Assembly (NCBI GenBank): GCA_007745635.1
Contig: CP036272.1
Span: 3,713,398-3,777,397, forward strand
Length of the DNA stretch: 64,000 nt
Source: Stieleria bergensis
Lineage (GTDB): Bacteria > Planctomycetota > Planctomycetia > Pirellulales > Pirellulaceae
Direction: 5' to 3'
A program made the position numbers and the translations under genes. Below, one piece after another: positions 1-10,545 of this stretch. The notes beneath the pieces were generated by a model, which did no database searches, was not told where the DNA came from, and saw only the letters and a program-made list of their open reading frames with translations. Each line of letters begins with the position of its first letter. The first letter of the stretch is position 1.

Positions 1-1373
1 TCAAGCCGAGGATCATTGGCTTGTGCGGGAAAGGTCGCCGGCCAAGGCGGTCCTTGAATCGAATCGCCTAACGTACTGTCAGCCGGAGGAAGCGGTGCCG
101 AGGTGAATCGACTATGCAAATACGCATGTGGCGGGCATAGTGCCAAAACGGGCATCGTCGAAGCCCCGGCAGCACCGTCGGTGATGAGCGAAGGAACACG
201 CACGTGAGCAAATCGGTTTTCCGGTCGCGTGAGCCCCCCCAAGTCATTGCAGGCCAGGTATTCCGTCGGCTGACCATAGTTGACTCCAGTGACTCCCGTC
301 GTGTCATCGACCGACCAATTGTCGGTAACACGATGCAGCGATAGATCCATGAACTGCTGAACGCGTGCCAATCCGACCAACCAGCTCGGCGCGTTGCTAG
401 TCGCCTCCGCTGCCGGTGACTGCCATGGTCCAGGCGCGTTCAATCGCGGCACGTTGTCAGCGGGAGCATTGACCGTCTGAGTCGGATTGAACTGATGATT
501 CCCTTGTCCGGTTACGAAACCTGAGAGAGGCACTAAAGTCAGATCACCACCAGAGTTTCGTGTCAAGAAGGGCAACATCTTCACGCGTGCCAAGTCGGGC
601 GTCGTGTTGGCAAAGCCAGCCAGTCCATAGTTTGTATTGACCAACGTCATCTCATCGACGGTCATGTTCAGGTCAGGTCGAATCAACAGAACCCGCCGAT
701 GCAGGTCAATGCGGTCCGGCAAATAATCTGCATTGCGATCGATCGGCAGTGGACGCGTCGTCGATGGAGTGGCACCGCCATACAGCAACGTTCCATCGCC
801 GGGGTCCCGTTGAAAGCGCGGCGAAGCCCAGTAAACGATCTCTGCTTCATTGGAGTAAAAGGGCACCAATCGAGTCGCATCGGCGTGCGTGTAGGCGGCG
901 CGTTCAGCAGCGGTCAACTGATTGTTCGCCAATCGCCTAGCGGCCAGAACCCCGTAGGGGATGAATCCAACAAAGGGACTGTCCTTGCTGCTGCGCGCTG
1001 TAAACGCTAGGTAATCGTCGATATCTCCAAACCGTGAATCACGAAAGAACGACTTATCAATCGGCGCGGGGTTCTCGTTGCTACCAAGCGTGGTCGTCGC
1101 GGAGGTAAACGCTCCTTCGTAATACGTCAGATAGCCTTCGGCTGCATTCGCATCAGCCGGCGGATTCATCGTGCTCGTTGCCTGTTGCAACTCATTGCGC
1201 AACCGTACCGCGATATCACGCAGTTCACTGCTGAGCTTCAGTTCACTCTGACGCTCTGAGATTCGCGCGTTGATCAGTTTGTAAGCCCTTGCTAAGCCGA
1301 GCATCAAGAATAATGCCACAGCCAGCGCCACAAGGACTTCTAAAATGGTGAATGCAGTTCGCTTTCCGATCAC
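1..1373 (-). CDS. Prepilin-type N-terminal domain protein, GspJ/PulJ-like (3' end outside window)
   Basis: The reading frame stays open from a GTG at 1373 to the left edge, so the C-terminus is missing; about 457 residues are visible. The N-terminus reads KRTAFTILEVLVALAVALFL, a class III prepilin signal: short basic leader, Phe at the processing site, Glu at +5, then a hydrophobic helix. The rest is Asn/Pro/Thr-rich and resembles planctomycete pseudopilin-like proteins of unknown structure. Its GTG overlaps the TGA of the giant upstream gene (GTGA, 1373-1370), so the two are probably translationally coupled. Its place after H-, I- and K-like pseudopilins suggests the minor pseudopilin J role, which is inference from order. 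Substrate unknown. Sure of the prepilin domain, unsure of the subclass. Confidence 0.8.
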   Translation of the reverse strand, partial: MIGKRTAFTILEVLVALAVALFLMLGLARAYKLINARISERQSELKLSSELRDIAVRLRNELQQATSTMNPPADANAAEGYLTYYEGAFTSATTTLGSNENPAPIDKSFFRDSRFGDIDDYLAFTARSSKDSPFVGFIPYGVLAARRLANNQLTAAERAAYTHADATRLVPFYSNEAEIVYWASPRFQRDPGDGTLLYGGATPSTTRPLPIDRNADYLPDRIDLHRRVLLIRPDLNMTVDEMTLVNTNYGLAGFANTTPDLARVKMLPFLTRNSGGDLTLVPLSGFVTGQGNHQFNPTQTVNAPADNVPRLNAPGPWQSPAAEATSNAPSWLVGLARVQQFMDLSLHRVTDNWSVDDTTGVTGVNYGQPTEYLACNDLGGLTRPENRFAHVRVPSLITDGAAGASTMPVLALCPPHAYLHSRFTSAPLPPADSTLGDSIQGPPWPATFPAQANDPRL

Positions 1374-4300
1374 TGGTCCACCTCCGAATAAATGACAGTG
1401 TTGAGAGAGTTAAGCGCCTTGCCGGGTGCGAATCCGACGGGGATTGATCGGTCAATCATAAAGGTCGACTTTGAGCGAATCGGTTTCCCGGTCGAATTGA
1501 CATACTCCGTGGTGATCGCATTTGAACGCGGATCAACCACAAAGAAACCAACCGTCATGCGAACCAAGTAAACGTTACTGTGGTGCGTGGTCAGGTTCGC
1601 CAATCGAGCCGTGTCTTTGTATTTGTAGTAAGGGTTGTGATCCAGGGATCGGAAGTTCGAATGAAGTTCCGCCTGAGGTCGCTCGAACAAGCGAGTTTTC
1701 AACATCGAAATCTCCAAGTCCTCCGCCAGTGGCCGTGGCTGTGCAAACGCCAAGTCCGGTTTGGTACCAGACGTATTGTTCAATGTCCCGTCGGCGGTTG
1801 GCAGCTTACCAACCCCAAGAGAGTACAGCGGCGGCGTGGTTGCTGAATCGCCATGTGCAGTTCTCACTGCATCAGTGATCAGGCGATTGCTAAAATCGGG
1901 GTGAGGACGCAACAAGCCCATTTCACTGACCCGTCGTACCACACCAGGATTCGGATTGCCGGGAACCGGATCGGGTGCGTTTGGTGTCCGCATGAAGCGC
2001 TGAACAGAACCCGACGAGCTAGCGCGACCAACAGAGAATAGTCCAGCGAACTGCGTGGGGTATCGCCAATCCAAGTACGGATTCCGTAAGCCAACCGCGC
2101 CTGCAGTCGCACCGGCAACACGCTGCGTCCCATCGTAACCTCGGCGACTTTCAATAAACGCTTTGAACGATCGCCCAAACTGAGTGTCAACGGCTTCTTC
2201 GTATCGGTTGTGGTCACCGATAATCGATGGAGATCCATAGATTGGTCGTTCAAAACCGTTGTCATCAATGAATGAGTCCAATTCGAAGGGCGTTGACCCG
2301 GCCCAGTTTAAGGCTCGGAAGATCGATCCGCTGCCAAACAACCGCGAGTTGCCCCGATACTCTGCTGAAAGCAAATTCGAATCAAGGTTGTTGTTGTAGG
2401 GACTGCTTGACAGATACAGAGGTTGCTGACCCGTAGGCGATAGCAGTTTGGGATTCTCAGCACTCTCGCCATAGTCTAAGAAATCGTTCACCAACGTGGG
2501 ATCGTTCAAGACTCCCGGCCCCTTGGTGACATAATCGGGCATCGTGTTCAGGTTGACTTTCCCTGGGGTCCGATGCTTGCTGATGTAGTTGTACGGTGGC
2601 TGTAAGGTTGCTACAGCACGGTTAAATAATGGCACCGCCAGTTGGTAGCGAGCCTGCACACCGGCGGGCTTTCCAGCCACAAAGCTCTGATCTCTGGCGG
2701 TCACCTTTGCAGTATCGAACCATCGCTGGCTATCAAACCAAACCGGACCGACATCGACGTAATCGAAGATCTGTTCAAACCCAGCCCGGCCACCGGTGAA
2801 GTATTGGTTGTCGCCATCGACATCAACGGTGCGAACGTCCTGAGGTGAATAGAATTGATAGCGGGTCGTGTTGGTAGAGCTATCGGTGTCGGTATCGTAG
2901 CCACGCTCGATGTTGAACTCAAATTCAAACCCAAGCAAGTGTCCGAAGCGTACCGGAAGCTCTCGCAGTTTCGTATTCACGTCGTCATAGCGGGTACCGG
3001 GACCGAAGCTATAACTCATGCCAATCCGTGAAACGGCTGGGACGTTAATCAGATCCAAGGGGCTCTCAAAATCACGATCCAACCAATGCGGCAGAGTCAG
3101 CATCACCCCTTGCGGCGATCCAACAAAGTGTCGCCCAAAGGCTGGATTGGACAGATCAATGATTTGCCCACTCACGCCCGAGAGACTGAGAGTCTGCTCG
3201 TCTAGTGCCGTTGGGATACCAAACTCGCGGTTTAGAAACCCAAGCGACTGAGTAAAGCCAGCGTTGCGAGCATCCATCGTTGCGGCAAGATCCACGGCAT
3301 GCCGTGTATCAAGCCCGCCTGCGGCAGGCGTTATCGCACCATTGTCCCACATGGAACCGACTTCACGGTCCCAGTAGGCACTTGTGCCTGCATCTGCAGT
3401 CCGACGCAACACGTTGTACCGCGTGGTCATCCACGATCGCTTGACCATTTCAACATGCTGATAGTTGTTGATGTCCGTTGGGTCCGAACTGCCCAAGCAT
3501 TGCATCTGAGTGGCAACGCGGTCCTTGTCCACGTTGGGAATCTTGCGACGTGAGTCAAACTTCACGTACGGGGCAAAGAAGTTGCCGTCGTACTTCGTTC
3601 CGCCGGTCGTGTCGAGTTCATTGCCCGCCCCGTTAATCCCACGTCCCGCATCAACAAAATGGTCTTCCGGATCATTGGTGTCGCCATCATTGTTGCGATC
3701 AACCAGTTGAGTCACGTCTTCCTCGCCATTCATCGTCGTCAAGTCGATTGGCGAAAAATCCATGGTGAGGTACGGATTGTCGATGTGGTGCCAAGGACGA
3801 GTGGGATCGGCGAGCCTCTGTAAGAAGACTGCCCGTGCATCCTGGTGAGTCCCCACAGAATTCCAAGAAACTGAAACTAGGTTCCCTGAATCGTCGGGAA
3901 CGTCGTAGGCATTGTCAGCAAGCGGGCGGCCGGTTTGGTGATCGAAGGGAATGTCAGGGTGACGATCTGCACCGGGCGCGTCATAGTCGTAGTAGCCATC
4001 GACCAACGGGTAGCCCGCATTAGGATTGCCATCGGGGTCCACTCCCGCCAAGTTAATGCGGTTGGTTGGAACGGGATAATAAGCTTCACCTGGAAGTGGA
4101 GCACTGATATTGAATCCCATGTCAACGCGTTCAGCGACGGGTGTCGGGCTCATTGCCCAACCTTCAACGATCGATCCCGCAGGAGCCGGCGCGCCCACTT
4201 CATGCGGATACAACGATTGAGCAATGATCGGAACGACATTCTGAACGCGGTGATTCGCCGTTAGATCCGATGGATCAACATAGGTTGGCGTCATCGGATT

Positions 4301-7300
4301 GTTCGTCCCGATGTTAAAGTAATCAAAGCCAAAGGCATTGGCCCCGTTGATCACGCCGCCCAGGTTGCGAAACTCAAATCGCTGTCGCACTGGATAGTAC
4401 TGATAATTATTGGCTTGGTTGGACTGATTGGTTTGCCCCATGATGGTACTGGCACGCGGGGCGACAACGGCGTAGGCACCCGGCTCCAGTAAGACACGTC
4501 CGGCGCCGTCGGTGGTGGAATCGCCACCAGGAGTTAATTCTCCCTGGTTTACATAGACGTTGTTCTGACGCATCGCACTTTGCGCCGCTGTCAGGATATT
4601 TAGATTTGCGTTTGCGGGCGAGAGCGTTGCTCGTGGCGTGAACCAGACAAACCTCTCCAATTGCAAACGATGCTCGCCATTGGTGTTGGAATTTTGAAAG
4701 TCGTCGGCGATGGTGACCGCTTCTGGAAACGGGTTTGCCGCGTCATAGGGGACATTGCGAACGTCCAAGCCGTGCAACGCACCTTCATCCAGTAAATCAC
4801 GTGCGTCCTGCAAATCTGAATCGTCATCCATTAACCAATCAATCGCACTCCCCGCCGAGCTGTCGATCCGCAAGTGATTCAATTCATCCTCGCGACCGTT
4901 CAGGAAGACTTCCAGGTCTCCACCCAATCGCCGAGCGTCATACAACCAACGAACGCTTTTGTTACCGTCGTTATCTATCGGTTCACTGACAGCTAACCGC
5001 CAGACCGGAGAGTTAAAGTCGGGGTTGGCAGGATCAACCGCGACCGCGGAGAGATCCAAGCGATCGTTCGCGTCATACAAATCACGCGGCAACAAGGTCT
5101 GATTAAGACCCCCCCGTGCTGTCGCGGTATCCAGCCTTCCGGCGCGCGGCGTCCGCAGATTCTTGATTTCAACAATCGCAGTTGCCTCTGGAGCACGGAA
5201 TTGATCCATATCCGAATCCGGTACCGTTCCGGTGCGTGGATCGCCATCGTTATCAGCGTCTTGATCAACGTTCTCTGGCGACTCAGGGACCGCACCGCCG
5301 GCGGTTAGTTCGGGAATGTTGCTTTTGACTCGTTTGTCATGCATCGCAAACGCTTCGGTAATCGCTAGCTCGGGATGCTCCATGCCCCACACCGTATTGC
5401 GTGCCGCAACTGCGGGGTCCCAACCATCAAACGGGTTCGGATCGAACCGCAATCGAGTGCAGGCAGCGTTGGTGTCACGAAAATCGACGGCGTTAACCGC
5501 CCACTGTGCCAGTCGGCGAGCGACGAACAGGTTCCTCGCATTCGCGTCGGAGAAATTCGCACTGGGATAAGGGAAGTTTCGAACCAGAACGCCATCGACT
5601 GAATCTCGGTCGACAATCAAAGTGAACATCAAGACATACAAATGTCGCGCCAAGAGTTCACCGCCGGTTGCCGCCTTGTATTGCGGTTGCGCCAAGGTCA
5701 AATCAGTCACATCATCTTGGAAATCCGGAGTTCCAAAGTTTGCTTGCGGCACGTAGTACGGCGTGTAGTTCGCGTTGACATTTGTAAAGTTGATCCCAAT
5801 CAACTGCTGAAATGCCAGCTCCTGTGCTTGCCTCATCCGGGGTGCACCATAAAACAGCGACGTCGGCAAGAGAGGGTCCGTTTCAAACGACTCATCAACG
5901 ATCGTGTTGGCCCCAGGGTTGTCATTGGCCCCATTGCCGATCGCGCGATTTAAGTTCAACTTGCTCCCCTTGCGAAGTTCAACCGCCAGCATGCGATCCA
6001 GGTGTGATTGTTGAACCGCAGGAGCCAGTGCGGGGCCTTCACCAGCAACTCGTCCGGTTTCTCCAAGCCGCGCGGCCAACAACTGCACGAAACTAGTGTG
6101 CCCGGGAATTTCCGGCACATCGAAACTACGACTGTCGATGCCCAACTGATTCTTCAGCGCTGGATTGCGTTCAGCGGCATCCCCTAGCAATTGACTTAAG
6201 CGACCACCCAACGGGCCACCTCGTAGGAAGTCGACATATTCCGCTGGAGTGAACGGCTTATCGTCGCCGTAAGCCTGCGTGGCACCAAACTCATAAGGCT
6301 GGTTAGCAACGTTGTTGATTCCAATGTTAGTGACACCGGTACCGGTGGGCCGATCCACCAAAACCGACGGCACCGTGATCTCTTCATCACCCAATACACT
6401 TGGTCGCGTTTTGACAACGCCGTGCATATCCATCGGACGTCCATAGGCCGTCCGGTTGGTGACGCCCACCAAGTTGCCCCGACGAGCGGGGAACATGATT
6501 CGCGAAAGCGTACTGGTCTGCACCAAAGGGTTCGCACCAGTGCCTGACGCTGGCAGGTAGATGCCATCTGGCCCGGGATATGAAGTATTACTCTTGCCCA
6601 GGTAGTCGTAAGGATTACCGCCGTAACGTGTATTCAGCAAGTTACCGTAACGCGTTCGCAGCAAACCAAAGTTGGAACTCGCCGGTACGTTCGGAAATGA
6701 ATTGTCGTTTAGAAACGCTGCTCTTGGCGACAGCTGATTAAGAGTCAAGGGACCGTTGTATGGATCCGCCGCAGCAATGCTAAGCCGCGGATCATGATCC
6801 TGAAACAGGTGGCTGAAGTTAATCTCAGCGGGCCCGAGACCGCCACCAAATCCGAATGAGTCCAACGAGCGAGCCACCAGCCCATAGTTAGTTTCATTGT
6901 AGCGACGCAATAGGCGATAATCGCTGAAATCAGAGGTGTCATAGGGGCCGTCTTGGTGCGCAGGTTCAACGGCGTGGGCATAGCTACCGGCATGATTCAG
7001 ATCAATTTTGCCATCGACGTCCTCGATCAAGAACGCATAGATCGGCCGGATCAATGTGCCATCCGGAGCGACGGTGTTGGCGACGTCCAGGTCGACCCAA
7101 ACACTGTCAGGCAAACCGTCCCCGTCATTATCAATGTCCCAAGGTCCATTGACCAACCAAGTCGCCAGGTTGTAAGTATCAGCAACCAACGTGCTAAACG
7201 CGTTTCCAAAGTCAGGATCCGTCGGGTCTGGTATCGCCAGATTGAGAGTCTTGGTCAAAAAGGGATGCTCGGAAGATCCAGTAAATCCAGGCGCTCCGTC

Positions 7301-8923
7301 GTAGGCTTCGCCATCACCGTCCAGGTCTGGGTCGTAGTCGTCGGCTTCGCCATCACCGTCCAGGTCGGGACCGTTGGGCAAATAACTTGCAAAGTGGGTC
7401 ACATTCAGCGGACGCATCGTCGCACGACGAATCCGCTGAATCAGAACTGCCAAACGCTCGTGGTCCAATGCCGGAGCAGAAGTATCCGGACTGGTTTCAA
7501 TCGACGCGAAATTGCGTCGCGGCGCGGTATTCGGGTTTTCACCACGCAGGTAGATTGGGGCATTCATCAAGTAATTGATGACCGACGGACGGTGGAACGA
7601 AGGAATGATCTTGGAACCAATGTTGCGGTTAAACTTCTCTGCGTCGAAGACGCGCAACGGGTCGTAAACCTGACTATTGAGTTCACGGCGATGATCACTG
7701 GGCTGAAAGGCCAAGAACAGGTTGTCGAAGTCCGCGGCATCATGTGACTCGTTGGGCTCGGCGCGTTCTAACAACCCATCCACGTCGGCATGCGAACCGG
7801 GACCGATCAAGCGGTCATTGAACTGCAGCTCAATCGCGGCGGCAGGGTCAATATTGTTACCGTCTTCTCGAACGAGACCATTATTTCCAGACGCATTGCG
7901 TCCACGTCCTCGGAACGGTGCGCCGTTTAGCGTGAAGCGATACCCATAATCATCGCTGCCGGGCCGTCCCAGTTCGCCCAAGTCATCAACCGTCCCATTT
8001 CCATTGTCATCGACACCCAACGCGCCTGGTGCGCCATCAGGTCCAGGATGGAACAGCAAGGCATTGGGAGTGTTGTTGGCAACTAAGTACAACTGCTGAA
8101 TGATGCCATCAATTTCGATCGTCTCTTCGGGTCGTTCCGAGAGGTCAATCACGAAGTTGCCAGCTAAGTCATACTCGGCTTGTGAGTAAAGGCTTGGATC
8201 CGCGTAGTCGGGATGAGTCGGCACACCAGCAGGGTTTGGCCAAAGGTCGTTCCTGTTTGGCTGGGTCTGCGGACCTGAGAAACCTTGTCGCGGAACCTGA
8301 GGCTCACCATTGCGATTGCCAAACGAACGAATCACGCGGAAGGTGCTCCCACGCAAAGGCCCTTCATCAAACGTGACCAGTCGCCCGGTAAAACTATCAT
8401 CAAGATCGGGACGCTGTTCCCACATAAAGAACAGACGATTGGTTGGGGTGATGGTGGATGCACCAGGGGCTGGCGCCGCACCGGGCTCATTCCAAGGCAC
8501 CAAGTTGGTGGGAACTTTGAACAAGGTGGTTTGAGGTTCGCCTGTGCCCTCATCGAGAGGAAGCAACAATAGACCTCCGGGCGTCCGAGCCGCCAGCGGA
8601 GCATTAGCCGGTCGAGAGGGATTCGGCCGAGAATGGCCCACGCGCATTTGATAGGAACCACCGTATACGTCCTCCAGCAAGCTGTTGCGATACAGCGCCG
8701 AACGATGGTTTGACGTCCCCGAAACTAACTGTTCTAGGGCGGTTTGAGTTGCCATCTTGATTGGGATCACGGTTTCGCTTTTCACACGATTTGATGCGGA
8801 CGTCGCAGCACTCTGCGAACTAAACACAACAAAGCTGATGATCAGTACCGTGAACAACGAAAGCATGCCCAGCACTAAAAGCAAGACAATGCCGCGACGA
8901 GGGTTGTTGGGTGATCTTTGCAT
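1370..8923 (-). CDS. Giant GspK/PilX-like pseudopilin-locus protein with DxDGDG calcium-type repeats
   Basis: About 2,517 residues from the ATG at 8923. The frame is open upstream to a TTG at 9040, but the extra 39 residues look unlike a leader, so 8923 is preferred; neither start has a good ribosome site. The N-terminus (NPRRGIVLLLVLGMLSLFTV) is a basic stretch followed by one hydrophobic helix, as in GspK/PilX proteins, which lack the usual Glu5. The exported part has many Asp/Asn/Gly-rich motifs, including two PDLDGDGEA units around residues 520-540, DNDGDG around 590 and RNNDGDTND around 1750; such motifs usually bind calcium. GspK is normally about 330 residues, so this is roughly seven times larger. 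Neighbours are I-like (upstream) and J-like (downstream) genes, matching the GspK slot. A tip or surface fibre component is possible; the function is not shown by sequence. Confidence 0.75.
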   Translation of the reverse strand: MQRSPNNPRRGIVLLLVLGMLSLFTVLIISFVVFSSQSAATSASNRVKSETVIPIKMATQTALEQLVSGTSNHRSALYRNSLLEDVYGGSYQMRVGHSRPNPSRPANAPLAARTPGGLLLLPLDEGTGEPQTTLFKVPTNLVPWNEPGAAPAPGASTITPTNRLFFMWEQRPDLDDSFTGRLVTFDEGPLRGSTFRVIRSFGNRNGEPQVPRQGFSGPQTQPNRNDLWPNPAGVPTHPDYADPSLYSQAEYDLAGNFVIDLSERPEETIEIDGIIQQLYLVANNTPNALLFHPGPDGAPGALGVDDNGNGTVDDLGELGRPGSDDYGYRFTLNGAPFRGRGRNASGNNGLVREDGNNIDPAAAIELQFNDRLIGPGSHADVDGLLERAEPNESHDAADFDNLFLAFQPSDHRRELNSQVYDPLRVFDAEKFNRNIGSKIIPSFHRPSVINYLMNAPIYLRGENPNTAPRRNFASIETSPDTSAPALDHERLAVLIQRIRRATMRPLNVTHFASYLPNGPDLDGDGEADDYDPDLDGDGEAYDGAPGFTGSSEHPFLTKTLNLAIPDPTDPDFGNAFSTLVADTYNLATWLVNGPWDIDNDGDGLPDSVWVDLDVANTVAPDGTLIRPIYAFLIEDVDGKIDLNHAGSYAHAVEPAHQDGPYDTSDFSDYRLLRRYNETNYGLVARSLDSFGFGGGLGPAEINFSHLFQDHDPRLSIAAADPYNGPLTLNQLSPRAAFLNDNSFPNVPASSNFGLLRTRYGNLLNTRYGGNPYDYLGKSNTSYPGPDGIYLPASGTGANPLVQTSTLSRIMFPARRGNLVGVTNRTAYGRPMDMHGVVKTRPSVLGDEEITVPSVLVDRPTGTGVTNIGINNVANQPYEFGATQAYGDDKPFTPAEYVDFLRGGPLGGRLSQLLGDAAERNPALKNQLGIDSRSFDVPEIPGHTSFVQLLAARLGETGRVAGEGPALAPAVQQSHLDRMLAVELRKGSKLNLNRAIGNGANDNPGANTIVDESFETDPLLPTSLFYGAPRMRQAQELAFQQLIGINFTNVNANYTPYYVPQANFGTPDFQDDVTDLTLAQPQYKAATGGELLARHLYVLMFTLIVDRDSVDGVLVRNFPYPSANFSDANARNLFVARRLAQWAVNAVDFRDTNAACTRLRFDPNPFDGWDPAVAARNTVWGMEHPELAITEAFAMHDKRVKSNIPELTAGGAVPESPENVDQDADNDGDPRTGTVPDSDMDQFRAPEATAIVEIKNLRTPRAGRLDTATARGGLNQTLLPRDLYDANDRLDLSAVAVDPANPDFNSPVWRLAVSEPIDNDGNKSVRWLYDARRLGGDLEVFLNGREDELNHLRIDSSAGSAIDWLMDDDSDLQDARDLLDEGALHGLDVRNVPYDAANPFPEAVTIADDFQNSNTNGEHRLQLERFVWFTPRATLSPANANLNILTAAQSAMRQNNVYVNQGELTPGGDSTTDGAGRVLLEPGAYAVVAPRASTIMGQTNQSNQANNYQYYPVRQRFEFRNLGGVINGANAFGFDYFNIGTNNPMTPTYVDPSDLTANHRVQNVVPIIAQSLYPHEVGAPAPAGSIVEGWAMSPTPVAERVDMGFNISAPLPGEAYYPVPTNRINLAGVDPDGNPNAGYPLVDGYYDYDAPGADRHPDIPFDHQTGRPLADNAYDVPDDSGNLVSVSWNSVGTHQDARAVFLQRLADPTRPWHHIDNPYLTMDFSPIDLTTMNGEEDVTQLVDRNNDGDTNDPEDHFVDAGRGINGAGNELDTTGGTKYDGNFFAPYVKFDSRRKIPNVDKDRVATQMQCLGSSDPTDINNYQHVEMVKRSWMTTRYNVLRRTADAGTSAYWDREVGSMWDNGAITPAAGGLDTRHAVDLAATMDARNAGFTQSLGFLNREFGIPTALDEQTLSLSGVSGQIIDLSNPAFGRHFVGSPQGVMLTLPHWLDRDFESPLDLINVPAVSRIGMSYSFGPGTRYDDVNTKLRELPVRFGHLLGFEFEFNIERGYDTDTDSSTNTTRYQFYSPQDVRTVDVDGDNQYFTGGRAGFEQIFDYVDVGPVWFDSQRWFDTAKVTARDQSFVAGKPAGVQARYQLAVPLFNRAVATLQPPYNYISKHRTPGKVNLNTMPDYVTKGPGVLNDPTLVNDFLDYGESAENPKLLSPTGQQPLYLSSSPYNNNLDSNLLSAEYRGNSRLFGSGSIFRALNWAGSTPFELDSFIDDNGFERPIYGSPSIIGDHNRYEEAVDTQFGRSFKAFIESRRGYDGTQRVAGATAGAVGLRNPYLDWRYPTQFAGLFSVGRASSSGSVQRFMRTPNAPDPVPGNPNPGVVRRVSEMGLLRPHPDFSNRLITDAVRTAHGDSATTPPLYSLGVGKLPTADGTLNNTSGTKPDLAFAQPRPLAEDLEISMLKTRLFERPQAELHSNFRSLDHNPYYKYKDTARLANLTTHHSNVYLVRMTVGFFVVDPRSNAITTEYVNSTGKPIRSKSTFMIDRSIPVGFAPGKALNSLNTVIYSEVDQ
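7304..7366 (-). repeat. Two exact 24-bp copies, 39 bp apart, encoding DLDGDGEA
   Basis: Positions 7304-7327 and 7343-7366 are identical on the plus strand (GGCTTCGCCATCACCGTCCA and the next four bases). They encode the repeated Asp/Gly loop of the giant protein. This looks like a recent in-frame duplication of a calcium-type loop. Confidence 0.85.
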
Positions 8924-9078
8924 AACAACTATTTCTGTTAGTCCCGCGGGCTGATCATCGTACTGAACAGACGCGGGAAAACCGTGTGTAACACCTGCAG
9001 GCTTCAATCTTCGAAGCATCGGGCGGGGATCAATAAGCAACGAATCATTGCGTCGCAGTGCGTGTTTTGTAGGTTCGA

Positions 9079-10545
9079 CTATTCGAATCGAAACGGAAAT
9101 TGGTAGACGCTGACAACATCAGGCATCGATACCAGGATGGTCCCAAAGTCCGGATGCCCAAACTCATCATCAAAGGTGTAAACAGGCGGTGCTCCAAAGC
9201 GCGACGCGTAGGGGCCTGAGCCCAAGGTGCGCGAGGCGTCTGTCACTTGCGCGGGATGGAACACCCAGTCCGGACCCCGTACTGCAATCCGAGTTTTGTA
9301 ATAGGGGACAGCATCAGGCACCAACAGCGGGTCTTCCGGCACGTCGGTGATCTGGAACCAGCCAAATTTCAACTGCCCAGCTGGATTCGGGTTGTACACG
9401 GGAACGGTACCGCCGGTAATCGAAGCCAACGGAGATGCGGCAAACGCCGCGGGTGGATTTTGTGGGTGGTCTTGTCGCATCAAGCAAACCCAGCCGCCCT
9501 CTTTCAAATTCGGTGGCGTTGCCGCAGACGTGCAAAAGACAAACTCCCCGCCGCCGCCACCGATAAAGGGCTTCGGGGCGTAAGTTACATAACCGACAAC
9601 TTCGCCAGCAAAGGTCGCTTCTTCATCTCGCGGCTGACGGACGTCACCATAGAAAGAGGCGTAAGGCTGCAACTGGTGTTTCAGACTGTCACCATTTCCA
9701 AGTGTCTCGCCGCCAGGCACGATCACCGTTTCACGATCTTGCATCGTGACAACAGCCGCATTGAATTGGTTTGAACCCGGCGCGATTCGACTCATCATGA
9801 CCATCGAAGAGAAACGGCCAACGGTGTTGCTGCGACTGAGCGAACGCATGGCGTTATCACTGCGAACCACAAACAAACCCGCACCAAAGGTTGAGTCTTC
9901 CGCCACCGAAACCGACATGTCATCCGTCGTCGATGCACTCAACCGCGACATTGCCAATCCGGGCACCAAGTTCTGGACCGAAGCGGGCAGCGCAACACGA
10001 GGCATTCGAGGCGTATTCCATACCAAGTTAGGACCGTTGGTGTCTGGAAATTGCCACGTCACGCCATGCGAAACCGTAATCGGCAAGGCAGGATCCACCA
10101 TGGGAACATGATTCCGGTCATAGCAGGGAAACAATGTCCGATCGTAACCGTTCGCGTTTCCAACGAGACGCAGATTGTTTGTTGCTGAAACGAACCAGGG
10201 ATCAATACAGAATGCATCCGGCAGCTGTGAAAAGTCAAGATTGCCGTAACGACGGTTGCCGTTGGCGACCGCCACTGCATTGGAAGAATACGGAATCACC
10301 AATTGATCAATGGAACGACTCAGTTTGGCAATATCCGATGCAATTCGGTTGCTCACTTCTTCAGCCGATCGGTCATCCCGCAGCGATGAGGATGCGTTGT
10401 TGGTTGCCACAGGCAAAATCGTTGCCACGCCAAGCAAACCAATGGTTAACACACCAACCGCAAAGAGCACTTCCATGATGGAGATGCCACGGCGCGATGC
10501 GTCACTTAAAACCCGAAACATGGGCATCGAATTTGAATCACTCAC
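9079..10545 (-). CDS. Pseudopilin, GspI/PilV-like
   Basis: 488 residues. The start is GTG at 10545, overlapping the TGA of the previous gene (GTGA), with GGAGGG about 9-10 nt upstream inside that gene. The N-terminus RRGISIMEVLFAVGVLTIGL is typical of PilV/GspI: short basic leader, Glu at +5, then a helix with the pattern LTIGLLGVATILPVA. The soluble part is large for a pseudopilin (family members are usually 120-200 residues) and has no domain I recognise. It is translated with the H-like gene before it and the giant K-like gene after it. Predicted to be cleaved by a prepilin peptidase, which is not in this window, and to join the tip of a pseudopilus. Confidence 0.8.
   Translation of the reverse strand: MSDSNSMPMFRVLSDASRRGISIMEVLFAVGVLTIGLLGVATILPVATNNASSSLRDDRSAEEVSNRIASDIAKLSRSIDQLVIPYSSNAVAVANGNRRYGNLDFSQLPDAFCIDPWFVSATNNLRLVGNANGYDRTLFPCYDRNHVPMVDPALPITVSHGVTWQFPDTNGPNLVWNTPRMPRVALPASVQNLVPGLAMSRLSASTTDDMSVSVAEDSTFGAGLFVVRSDNAMRSLSRSNTVGRFSSMVMMSRIAPGSNQFNAAVVTMQDRETVIVPGGETLGNGDSLKHQLQPYASFYGDVRQPRDEEATFAGEVVGYVTYAPKPFIGGGGGEFVFCTSAATPPNLKEGGWVCLMRQDHPQNPPAAFAASPLASITGGTVPVYNPNPAGQLKFGWFQITDVPEDPLLVPDAVPYYKTRIAVRGPDWVFHPAQVTDASRTLGSGPYASRFGAPPVYTFDDEFGHPDFGTILVSMPDVVSVYQFPFRFE

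Noticed and set aside
6953-7747. 264-codon open frame antisense to the giant pseudopilin-locus gene
   Set aside because: Product has no domain and the opposite strand has a continuous, clearly protein-like frame. Long antisense frames are expected here from codon bias.
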